DNA of 7,774 nt, from positions 1-7,774 of the forward strand of contig CAMFPZ010000036.1 in the NCBI GenBank assembly GCA_945979635.1. Reading direction: 5' to 3'. The DNA comes from an uncultured Eubacterium sp. (GTDB taxonomy: Bacteria > Bacillota > Clostridia > Oscillospirales > Acutalibacteraceae). The stretch's first letter is position 1, and the number at the start of each line of letters is the position of its first letter. A model generated the notes under the pieces. It saw nothing but the letters and a program-made list of their open reading frames with translations. It did not search any database and was not told the origin of the DNA. The position numbers and the translations under genes were made by a program. This document shows positions 1 to 6,048 of this stretch, one piece after another.

Positions 1-44
1 ATTCCTCTACGTCTCGTGGGCTCGGAGATGTGTATAAGAGACAG
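1..44 (+). other. Illumina Nextera i7 adapter remnant (assembly contamination)
   Basis: Bases 11-44 match the Nextera transposase read-2 adapter, and bases 26-44 are the 19-bp Tn5 mosaic end used in that kit. The eight bases before it (3-10, TCCTCTAC) match, from memory, the N712 i7 index as written in the adapter oligo, and the AT at 1-2 fits the end of the flow-cell primer. This is library-preparation sequence left at the contig edge, not part of the genome. It should be trimmed, and nothing should be inferred from it about a natural Tn5-type transposon. Confidence 0.97.
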
Positions 45-63
45 GCTGAAGGGTAGTGAAAAA

Positions 64-798
64 ATGGTATATATTATCAGCGTTCTTCGTTTCGTTGCAC
101 CTGTTGCAGCGTTCATAATTCTTTCAACCTGTGTTATTTCTCTCTTTAGAAATCGTCCCAGAGTTCATAAGCTTGCAAAGCTTGTTGATGAAAGCGATGG
201 AACGATTATTGACATAACCCATTGGGAAACATCAATCGGAAAGAGCAAGGCGAATGATATTGTTCTTCCGCTTCAAACTGTTGCACGCTTTCATGCAGTT
301 ATTGCAAAGAAGCGTAAGGATTGGGTTGTAACCGACACCTCGGCGAGAACAATCGGCGTTTTGGTAAACGGCGAAAAGGTGCAAGGCAGTAGTGTAATAG
401 AAAATAATGACATTATTACTATTGGAAATGTTCCGCTCAAATTTGTTTGTGAGGAGGCGTTGTCGTCCACAAGCAAGCGTCAGATTAGAAATCAGGTTCA
501 AGGCACTAATGTTGCCTATGGCGTGCTTGTTGACATAAAAACGAAGCGGCCGATTTATCTTAAGAAGAAGGATGTTCTTATAGGCAGAGGCGATGATTCG
601 GATATTCAGATTATGTCTCAGGCGGTCAGCTTTCATCACGCTCGCATCCACGAAACCTCAAGAGGATGGGCACTGTCGGATTTGGACAGCTATAACGGAA
701 CGAAGCTAAATGGCAGATTCATTAATCAGCCGCAATTAATTTTTGATGAGGATATGATAACCTTCGGCGACAAGGTGTTCATATTCTACGAAAGGTAG
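64..798 (+). CDS. Membrane-anchored protein with two FHA domains, cell-envelope operon
   Basis: This 244-residue protein has one N-terminal membrane segment (about residues 3-27), a basic linker, and two forkhead-associated domains (about 46-129 and 154-243) facing the cytoplasm. FHA domains bind phosphothreonine peptides, usually made by PknB-like kinases. The second domain keeps the hallmark residues: GR at 174-175, S189 and H192 of the SxxH motif, and N211-G212. The first is weaker: GK at 59-60, and VARFH at 73-77 with Ala in place of the usual Ser. I chose ATG 64, with a weak AAGGG at 49-53. The frame is open upstream into the adapter, which adds the false N-terminus MGSEMCIRDR, so a true start lost beyond the contig edge cannot be excluded. 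The stop overlaps the SD of the SEDS gene, suggesting one operon. By analogy with actinobacterial FhaA/FhaB it may link kinase signalling to wall synthesis; that role is inferred. Confidence 0.85.
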   Translation: MVYIISVLRFVAPVAAFIILSTCVISLFRNRPRVHKLAKLVDESDGTIIDITHWETSIGKSKANDIVLPLQTVARFHAVIAKKRKDWVVTDTSARTIGVLVNGEKVQGSSVIENNDIITIGNVPLKFVCEEALSSTSKRQIRNQVQGTNVAYGVLVDIKTKRPIYLKKKDVLIGRGDDSDIQIMSQAVSFHHARIHETSRGWALSDLDSYNGTKLNGRFINQPQLIFDEDMITFGDKVFIFYER

Positions 799-802
799 GA
801 GG
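797..802 (+). promoter_or_regulatory. Shine-Dalgarno of the SEDS gene, overlapping the FHA stop
   Basis: AGGAGG lies 7 nt before ATG 810 and shares bases with the TAG stop (796-798) of the FHA gene. This supports ATG 810 over the in-frame ATG at 822 and suggests the two genes are co-transcribed and possibly translationally coupled. Confidence 0.8.
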
Positions 803-809
803 TGTCGGT

Positions 810-2072
810 ATGGGAGAAAAAATGAAAAAGCGACCGAAAATAAAGCCGGTCAATAACTTCCTGCTTATGCTTGTTCTATCGGCGTTCCAAATGGTGACGG
901 GATTTGTCGGAGCAAATTGCAAGGATGAATTTGAGCCAAGGGTTTTGATTTCCATTCTTCTTTTGATTGTGACGGAATGGATATATCTAATCGTTTTTTA
1001 TAATGTTTTTCACAGAAGAAATTTCGAGCTTGAGATTATTGCATTTTTCCTGACCGGAGTAGGGTTGGTTGCGGTTGGAAGCCAAAATGCCTCACAGGGC
1101 TTTAAGCAGTATTTTATGGCACTGGCAGGTCTTTTCGTTTTCATATTTCTTATGTTCCTGCTGGGGCATGTTGATTTTTGTATGAAAATACGCAAGCTGG
1201 TTGCGGCAGGTGCTTTGCTTTTGTTGCTGATTAATTTAATCATTGCAAAGGCGTATATGGGAGCGAGAAACTGGATAGAGATTGGCGGAATAACCTTTCA
1301 GCCGTCGGAGTTTGTAAAAATTGCATTCATATTCGTCGGCTCTGCAACTCTTGAGAAAATTCAAACCTCGAAAAATATTATTGCGTTTATCGCCTTTTCG
1401 CTTGCTGTTGTAGGTTCGCTCATAATCATCAAGGACTTTGGAACGGCACTCATTTTCTTCATTACCTTCCTCATTATCGCATTTATGAATTCGGGCGATA
1501 TTAAGACAGTCGGACTTGCTGTTGCGGCGGCAGTTATGGGTGGAGGAATTGTGCTGAAATATAAGAGCTATGTTGCTCGGAGATTTGCTGTTTATCGTCA
1601 TATTTGGGAAAATGATAATTATAATAATTCGGGCTATCAGCAGTCAAGAGTTCTCGTCGGTATGGCGAGCGGAGGCCTGCTCGGATTGGGTATTGGAAAC
1701 GGAAATATCAGATATATAGGCGAAAGCACAAACGACCTCATATTCGGCGTTATATGCGAGGAATGGGGATATATTTTCGGTATACTTGTGGTTTTGAGCT
1801 TTGTTTGTATTGCCGTTTCTGCGTTGGTGAACAGTATAGCTTCGCGTTCAACCTTTTATTCGATTGCCGCAGTAGCCGGAGCGGGTATGCTTCTTTTCCA
1901 AACCTCACTAAACATCTTTGGAATTACGGACATTCTTCCATTGACAGGTGTTACTCTCCCGTTCATCAGTCAGGGCGGTTCGAGTATGATTTCTTGCTGG
2001 GCTGTGCTTGCTTTCATCAAGGCGAGTGATGTTCGTACCTACAACTATTTGGGAGGTACTGTTAAGAAATGA
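810..2072 (+). CDS. SEDS-family peptidoglycan glycosyltransferase (FtsW/RodA/SpoVE)
   Basis: This 420-residue polytopic membrane protein (about ten hydrophobic segments) belongs to the SEDS family, which polymerises lipid II into glycan strands at the outer face of the membrane. Visible signatures are RNWIEIGG..FQPSEF (153-168), KDFGTALIFF (208-217), the ASGGL.GLGIGNG stretch (286-298), NDLIF (308-312) and PLTG..LPFISQGGSSM (377-393). D309 falls where family members carry the Asp essential for polymerisation. The length is somewhat above E. coli RodA (about 370), owing to extra N-terminal hydrophobic sequence. It sits directly after the FHA gene, and its TGA overlaps the ATG of a class B PBP, its expected transpeptidase partner. 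Whether it serves elongation (RodA), division (FtsW) or sporulation (SpoVE) cannot be decided here. The FHA-SEDS-PBP order recalls the actinobacterial rodA-pbpA cluster. Confidence 0.93.
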   Translation: MGEKMKKRPKIKPVNNFLLMLVLSAFQMVTGFVGANCKDEFEPRVLISILLLIVTEWIYLIVFYNVFHRRNFELEIIAFFLTGVGLVAVGSQNASQGFKQYFMALAGLFVFIFLMFLLGHVDFCMKIRKLVAAGALLLLLINLIIAKAYMGARNWIEIGGITFQPSEFVKIAFIFVGSATLEKIQTSKNIIAFIAFSLAVVGSLIIIKDFGTALIFFITFLIIAFMNSGDIKTVGLAVAAAVMGGGIVLKYKSYVARRFAVYRHIWENDNYNNSGYQQSRVLVGMASGGLLGLGIGNGNIRYIGESTNDLIFGVICEEWGYIFGILVVLSFVCIAVSALVNSIASRSTFYSIAAVAGAGMLLFQTSLNIFGITDILPLTGVTLPFISQGGSSMISCWAVLAFIKASDVRTYNYLGGTVKK

Positions 2073-3463
2073 AAATGATAACTAAACGAGGAATCTTCCT
2101 CTGGATATTATCGGGACTGTTCATTGTTGGGTTAGTTCTTATGACCGTTTCGCTTGTGACTAACGGAAACGATTGGGTTATGAAACGCTTTAATTCCCAT
2201 GTTTACAGCGACGGAGAGCTTATCGGAGCAGGTACAATTTATGACAGGGATGGGGATGTGTTGGTAAAAACCGAGGACGGCGAAAGAGTTTACGCCGACT
2301 CCGCAACAACAAGAAAATCAACCCTTCATGTTGTCGGTGACCCAAAGAACTTTATTTCTACCGGCGTTCAATCTGTTTATTCCGCAAGGCTGACAGGATA
2401 TAATTTGCTTTTCGGTGTTTATAATATCGAACGCTACGGAAGAGGAAACGACCTGACTCTGACGATTGACAAGGATATATGCGATGTTGCTTATAAGGCA
2501 CTCGACGGCAGAAAGGGTACGGTCGGAGTAGTGAACTACAAAACGGGCGATATTATTTGCTCCGTTTCCGGTCCGAGCTATGATGTTGAGGATGTCCCTG
2601 ACGGATTAGATACAAATCCGAAGTATGAGGGCGTATATATCAACCGCCTTATTGATGCAAATTATGTTCCCGGCTCAACCTTCAAGATTATAACATCTGT
2701 TTGTGCTATCCAAAATATTCCCGATATTCAGGAAAGAACCTGGGTGTGCAACGGCAAATATCAGCCGGAGGAGGGAATCGCAATTGAGTGTAATGCCAAC
2801 CACGGCAGCTCGATTAATTTCAAGGATGCACTTGCAAAATCCTGCAACTCGGCATTTGCCCAAATGGCTATTGAGCTTGGACAGGATAAACTTTCTAAAA
2901 CAGCGAAGGAGCTTGGAATCGGCTCGGCTGTTTCTGTTAGCGGTTCAATAAATTCCTATCCCGGTGTGTTTGATTTTGAGGACAATAAAGCTATGCCTGC
3001 CGACCTTTTAGGATGGACGGGTATAGGCCAGGGAAACACAAGGATTGCTCCTGTCACTATGCTTCGCATTGTTTCGGCAATTGCGAATGACGGAAATGCT
3101 GTTTCGTTCAATATCGTTAATTCTCTTGCAAATCAAGCGGGCAAGGCGTTGAACCTAAATATGCCTGTCAATAAGATTTCACTTATGGATAGTGCTGTTG
3201 CAGGCGAGATGAAGAATATGCTTCGATATAATGTCACAGAATGGTACGGCGACGGAAATTATAAAAATCTAAATCTATGTGCAAAGTCGGGAACGGCACA
3301 AATTGACGAGGTTGACAGTCATAATATTGCATGGTTCACGGGTTTTATGGACAGTGAGGAATATCCATATGCCTTTGTTGTCGTAATCGAGAACGGAAAT
3401 TCGGGCTCGCATACGGCGGGACCTGTTGCAAAAAAGGTTCTTGATGCAATAATTGCACAGTAA
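2069..3463 (+). CDS. Class B penicillin-binding protein, peptidoglycan DD-transpeptidase
   Basis: This 464-residue protein cross-links peptidoglycan outside the membrane. It has one N-terminal membrane anchor (about 8-30), the class B signature GTIYDRDG (55-62), DLTLTID (128-134), and a transpeptidase domain from about 150 to the end. All three active-site motifs are present: STFK at 203-206 with nucleophile S203, SCN at 258-260, and KSGT at 406-409. It is short for class B PBPs, with a small N-terminal pedestal and no PASTA domains. This resembles the actinobacterial PbpA type more than the larger PBP2, PBP3 or SpoVD proteins. ATG 2069 overlaps the SEDS stop in an ATGA junction, indicating translational coupling; a second ATG lies at 2075. 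It should be the cognate transpeptidase of the SEDS polymerase. It would be a beta-lactam target; there is no sign that it is a resistance variant. Confidence 0.94.
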   Translation: MKMITKRGIFLWILSGLFIVGLVLMTVSLVTNGNDWVMKRFNSHVYSDGELIGAGTIYDRDGDVLVKTEDGERVYADSATTRKSTLHVVGDPKNFISTGVQSVYSARLTGYNLLFGVYNIERYGRGNDLTLTIDKDICDVAYKALDGRKGTVGVVNYKTGDIICSVSGPSYDVEDVPDGLDTNPKYEGVYINRLIDANYVPGSTFKIITSVCAIQNIPDIQERTWVCNGKYQPEEGIAIECNANHGSSINFKDALAKSCNSAFAQMAIELGQDKLSKTAKELGIGSAVSVSGSINSYPGVFDFEDNKAMPADLLGWTGIGQGNTRIAPVTMLRIVSAIANDGNAVSFNIVNSLANQAGKALNLNMPVNKISLMDSAVAGEMKNMLRYNVTEWYGDGNYKNLNLCAKSGTAQIDEVDSHNIAWFTGFMDSEEYPYAFVVVIENGNSGSHTAGPVAKKVLDAIIAQ

Positions 3464-3467
3464 TAGT

Positions 3468-3473
3468 TATAAT
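3468..3473 (+). promoter_or_regulatory. Candidate -10 box before the DUF4830-like gene
   Basis: A perfect TATAAT lies just after the PBP stop. The matching -35 is poor (TGCAAT at 3445-3450, 17-bp spacing). If used, transcription would start at about 3480, the first arm of the hairpin that covers the next start codon. In AT-rich DNA such a box can occur by chance, so this is tentative. Confidence 0.35.
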
Positions 3474-3478
3474 AGCAA

Positions 3479-3521
3479 AAGCATTCGCATATCCTGTATG
3501 GGTGGTAAAATGCGAATGCTT
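3479..3521 (+). promoter_or_regulatory. 12-bp inverted repeat covering the start codon of the DUF4830-like gene
   Basis: The arms AAGCATTCGCAT (3479-3490) and ATGCGAATGCTT (3510-3521) are perfectly complementary and separated by 19 nt. The ATG preferred for the next gene (3510) is the first codon of the right arm, and the GGGTGG resembling an SD lies in the loop. As RNA the stem would hide the start codon. No U-tract follows, so it does not look like a terminator. A translation-control hairpin or a DNA operator are both possible. Confidence 0.6.
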
Positions 3522-3977
3522 ACTTTGAAATTAAAGCCGAAGCAAATTTTCGGATGTATATTGCTTCTTACAGGACTTGCGGTTGTTCTCATAACCTTTT
3601 TGGGGAATCATCCGGCCAAGCCTGCCTCGGCATCAATGGATATACCCTGCGAAACGCTTGAGCAGAGAACACAGTATATTAATTCTCTTGGATATGAAAT
3701 AGGCGAGGATGAGCAGGAAAAGGATATTGTTATTCCTTCTGTGTTCAATGATGTGTATAATAGGTATAACGAAATCCAAAAGGAGCAAGGCTTCGACCTG
3801 AACGAATACAAGGGCAGAAATGCCAAGATGTTTACATATAATGTAACAAATTATAAGAATAATGATAATGTGATAGCAAATCTGCTTGTTTGCGACGGAG
3901 TTTTGATAGGTGCTGACCTATGCGACACATCGGCGAGAGACGGATTTTTGGTAGCGTTGGATGACAAGAATAGATAA
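3510..3977 (+). CDS. Small membrane-anchored DUF4830-like protein
   Basis: This is a 155-residue protein counted from ATG 3510. It has a short basic N-terminus, one membrane segment (about 12-32), then an extracytoplasmic domain. The stretch from about 52 to 137 (YINSLGYEIGE, VIPSVFNDVYNRYNEIQKEQGFDL, then a two-strand end with ANLLVCDGVLIGADLC) resembles DUF4830, a domain of unknown function in Clostridia; that match is from memory. There is no lipobox. Two Cys (128, 138) could form a disulfide. Starts at ATG 3453, 3498, 3510 and 3516 are in frame. I prefer 3510 because GGGTGG (3500-3505) precedes it and 3453 lies inside the PBP gene. The gene overlaps the pseudouridine synthase gene by 17 bp. 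Its place after SEDS and PBP suggests an envelope role, but no function is known. Confidence 0.72.
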   Translation: MRMLTLKLKPKQIFGCILLLTGLAVVLITFLGNHPAKPASASMDIPCETLEQRTQYINSLGYEIGEDEQEKDIVIPSVFNDVYNRYNEIQKEQGFDLNEYKGRNAKMFTYNVTNYKNNDNVIANLLVCDGVLIGADLCDTSARDGFLVALDDKNR

Positions 3978-4662
3978 GATTTTAGCCCGTGAGCTGAATG
4001 TTTCTCGAAGAGATGCAAGACAGTTTATTAAGCAGGGCAGAATAATGATAAACGGCGTAATGGTTAAAAGCGTTGATGAAAAATGCGAGGATAACGCCGA
4101 AATATATGTTGACGGAAAAATAATAAGCAACAACAAGTTTGTGTATATTATGCTTAATAAGCCGAAGGGTGTAATTTCGGCATCTGACGGAAAAGGTGAA
4201 ACGACCGTGGTCGACCTTGTTCCGGATGATATGAAGAGAAGAGGATTGTTTCCTGCCGGCAGACTTGATAAAGATACAACCGGATTTGTTCTTTTGACAG
4301 ATGACGGTACTCTTGCTCATAATATTCTTTCTCCGTCACATCATATCGACAAAACATATATCGCGTCTCTCGATAAGCCGTTTGACGATGAACTCGTTGA
4401 GGACTTCAGGGGTGGAATGACCTTGAATACAGAGGAGCTCTTGGAGGCTGATATTGAGGGACTTAATGAAGAAAGAACGCTTGCAAAGGTTGTTCTTCGT
4501 CAGGGCTTATATCATCAGGTAAAGAGAATGTTCAAAAAACACGGAATTACTGTTGTTGAACTAAAAAGAATAAAAATGGGTTCGCTCGAACTCGACGAGA
4601 ATTTAGCCCGGGGAGAATGTAGGTATATAACCGAGGATGAGTTGAAGTTGTTATTTGAGTAG
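3961..4662 (+). CDS. rsuA: RsuA-family rRNA pseudouridine synthase
   Basis: This 233-residue enzyme isomerises a uridine in rRNA to pseudouridine. An N-terminal S4 RNA-binding domain (about 2-58) precedes the catalytic domain. The signature GRLDKDTTG (100-108) carries the catalytic D103, and KPKGVIS (67-73) and YHQVKRMF (184-191) follow family positions. The YHQVKRMF form and the length (E. coli RsuA is about 231) favour the RsuA branch, which modifies 16S U516, over RluB/RluE/RluF. The exact target in Bacillota is inferred. The start at ATG 3961 lies 17 bp inside the preceding gene without a clear SD, so translation is probably coupled. A housekeeping RNA-modification gene at the end of a wall operon probably reflects shared transcription, not shared function. 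An intrinsic terminator follows at 4700. Confidence 0.92.
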   Translation: MTRIDKILARELNVSRRDARQFIKQGRIMINGVMVKSVDEKCEDNAEIYVDGKIISNNKFVYIMLNKPKGVISASDGKGETTVVDLVPDDMKRRGLFPAGRLDKDTTGFVLLTDDGTLAHNILSPSHHIDKTYIASLDKPFDDELVEDFRGGMTLNTEELLEADIEGLNEERTLAKVVLRQGLYHQVKRMFKKHGITVVELKRIKMGSLELDENLARGECRYITEDELKLLFE

Positions 4663-4699
4663 ATTTGGCTTTTTGTTTAGTGCTGTTTTTTGTTTCTTG

Positions 4700-4721
4700 G
4701 CACAATATATTGTGCTTTTTT
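4700..4721 (+). terminator. Intrinsic terminator after the rsuA-like gene
   Basis: A perfect 16-bp palindrome GCACAATATATTGTGC (4700-4715) is followed directly by six T residues (4716-4721). As RNA it gives a 6-bp stem (GCACAA/TTGTGC) with a TATA loop and a U-tract. It lies 38 bp after the stop and probably ends the cell-envelope transcript. The stem is short and AT-rich, so termination may be partial. Confidence 0.65.
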
Positions 4722-4772
4722 GTACCACTTATGCAATTAGCACAAAAAATATAAAAAAATTTTGTAAAAAGG

Positions 4773-4801
4773 TTGCAAATTCATCAAATTGCTTGTATAA
4801 T
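4773..4801 (+). promoter_or_regulatory. Sigma-A-type promoter of the CdaR/PucR-like regulator
   Basis: TTGCAA (4773-4778) and a perfect TATAAT (4796-4801) are separated by exactly 17 bp. The predicted start is near 4808, giving a leader of about 54 nt before ATG 4862. This is the best promoter in the window. Its -10 box sits near the centre of the palindrome at 4782-4820. Confidence 0.8.
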
Positions 4802-4827
4802 ATATACAATCAATTTGATGTTTTTTT
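4782..4827 (+). repeat. 39-bp near-perfect palindrome over the -10 box, followed by T7
   Basis: CATCAAATTG (4782-4791) pairs perfectly with CAATTTGATG (4811-4820). After one C/T mismatch, TTGTATA (4793-4799) pairs with TATACAA (4803-4809). Seven T residues follow (4821-4827). Read from upstream it would form a long hairpin with a U-tract, a second terminator after rsuA. As DNA, its overlap with the -10 box makes it a good operator candidate for a dimeric regulator, perhaps autoregulation by the downstream gene. The sequence alone cannot separate the two. Confidence 0.75.
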
Positions 4828-4861
4828 GTGCAATTTTGTTTATTGATAGAGAGGAGCTATT

Positions 4862-5947
4862 ATGCCAAACAGATTGTTCCAGGGTATAATTAACCAAATG
4901 CGTGAGGCGACGGATAGAATTATCGGTGTTGTTGATGAAAGCGGTGCTATTATTTCGTGCAGTGAGCTTGGTTTAATCGGCGAGGTAAAAAAGGGAATTA
5001 TAGCCGCAGGAGTTTTCAGCGGTGCACAGGTTTGTGTTGATACCTGCACCTATAAGGCATTCGGCGACGGTATTCATCCCGAATATGCTGTTTTCGTTGA
5101 CGGTACGGACGAAACCAGTCGCAGATATGTTTCGATTATTGCTATTGCTCTTGACCAAATAAAGAAGAATAATGACGAAAAATTCGACCGCTCGAATTTT
5201 ATCAAGAATGTAATTCTCGACAATATCCTTCCCGGTGATATATATATCAAGTCCCGTGAGCTTCGATTTAATAACGATGCCTCAAGAGTTGTTTTTATTA
5301 TCCGCGTTGATGATAAAACAGAGGTTTCTTCCTTTGATATTATCCAAAACTTCTTCCCCGATAAGACAAAGGACTTTGTTATTAATATAAATGAAACCGA
5401 TATCGCTCTCGTAAAAGAGGTTCGACCCAATGTTGAATCAAAGGACTTGGAAAAGCTTGCACAGTCTATTTGTGACACTCTTTCAACAGAGTTTTACTGC
5501 AATGCTGTTGTCGGAATCGGAACCTGCGTTGTCGGAATTAAGGAGCTTGCACGCAGCTTTAAGGAGGCACAGGTGGCTCTTGAGGTCGGCAAGGTGTTCG
5601 ATAATGAGCGTCCAATCATAAATTACGACAATTTGGGCATTGCCCGTCTTATTTATCAGCTTCCTACAACTCTTTGCGAGATGTTCCTTCGCGAGGTATT
5701 TAAGCGTGGAAGCATCGAAAGTCTTGATCAGGAAACCCTGTTTACTATCCAAAAGTTTTTCGAAAATAATCTCAATGTTTCCGAAACCTCGAGAAAGCTT
5801 TTTGTTCATCGTAACACCCTTGTTTATCGTCTCGAGAAGATAAAAAAGCTCACAGGTCTTGACTTGAGAGAATTCGATGACGCTATTGTATTCAAGGTAG
5901 CTCTTATGGTAAATAAATATCTTGAATCTACCCCAATAAAGTACTAA
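4862..5947 (+). CDS. CdaR/PucR-type transcriptional regulator
   Basis: This 361-residue regulator has three parts. The N-terminal domain (about 1-105; VVDESGAIISC at 23-33) resembles, but diverges from, the sugar-diacid recognition domain of CdaR. A middle region (about 130-250) with VVGIGTCVVGIKELARSFKEA looks like the GGDEF-like domain of PucR/CdaR proteins. The C-terminal PucR helix-turn-helix (about 292-350) contains NLNVSETSRKLFVHRNTLVYRL, with the family's HRNTL(V/R)YRL signature. It should bind DNA and respond to a small molecule; in CdaR these are glycerate or sugar diacids, but the ligand here is unknown. GAGGAG (4851-4856) lies 5 nt before ATG 4862. It has its own promoter and no uptake or catabolic gene beside it, so its targets may be itself, thrH or distant genes. 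Confidence 0.87.
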   Translation: MPNRLFQGIINQMREATDRIIGVVDESGAIISCSELGLIGEVKKGIIAAGVFSGAQVCVDTCTYKAFGDGIHPEYAVFVDGTDETSRRYVSIIAIALDQIKKNNDEKFDRSNFIKNVILDNILPGDIYIKSRELRFNNDASRVVFIIRVDDKTEVSSFDIIQNFFPDKTKDFVININETDIALVKEVRPNVESKDLEKLAQSICDTLSTEFYCNAVVGIGTCVVGIKELARSFKEAQVALEVGKVFDNERPIINYDNLGIARLIYQLPTTLCEMFLREVFKRGSIESLDQETLFTIQKFFENNLNVSETSRKLFVHRNTLVYRLEKIKKLTGLDLREFDDAIVFKVALMVNKYLESTPIKY

Positions 5948-5953
5948 AACCGG

Positions 5954-5996
5954 GGACAGGCTCGAGTGCTGTTAGGCTGCATTGTCCTATTATTTT
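5954..5996 (+). terminator. Possible weak terminator after the CdaR/PucR-like gene
   Basis: GGACAG (5954-5959) can pair with TTGTCC (5982-5987, one G-U) around a GC-rich 22-nt loop, followed by a T-rich but interrupted stretch (TATTATTTTC). The stem is short and a competing small hairpin exists in the loop, so this is a weak candidate. The patch is clearly richer in G+C than the flanking intergenic DNA. Confidence 0.35.
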
Positions 5997-6011
5997 CATT
6001 AAAATTTTTTG

Positions 6012-6020
6012 TGCTACACT
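6012..6020 (+). promoter_or_regulatory. Extended -10 promoter candidate for thrH
   Basis: TGCTACACT contains a TGn extension followed by TACACT, a good extended -10 element. No strong -35 is visible at the correct distance (only ATTTTC at 5992-5997), as is common for extended -10 promoters. Transcription would start near 6027, giving a short leader to ATG 6049. Confidence 0.5.
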
Positions 6021-6048
6021 ATTGCTGTTTATTTTGGAGGTACATAAT

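Noticed and set aside
26..44. Tn5-like transposon end at the left edge
   Set aside because: It is the engineered mosaic end preceded by the rest of the Nextera adapter and an index; no transposase or target duplication is present.
232..651. Minus-strand open frames inside the FHA, SEDS, rsuA and regulator genes
   Set aside because: They lie antisense to well-supported genes, have no SD or family features, and are explained by codon bias of the + strand genes.
3453..3509. Upstream starts (3453, 3498) for the DUF4830-like gene
   Set aside because: ATG 3453 lies inside the PBP gene without an SD, and 3498 has no SD; the added residues do not look like a signal or membrane segment.
3479..3521. 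Hairpin as an intrinsic terminator of the PBP transcript
   Set aside because: No U-tract follows the right arm, the loop is long (19 nt), and the arm contains the start of the next gene.
4655..4846. 63-residue open frame (rich in Phe, Cys and Asn) after rsuA
   Set aside because: It runs through the terminator, the promoter and the palindrome, has no SD, and its composition reflects T-rich intergenic DNA.
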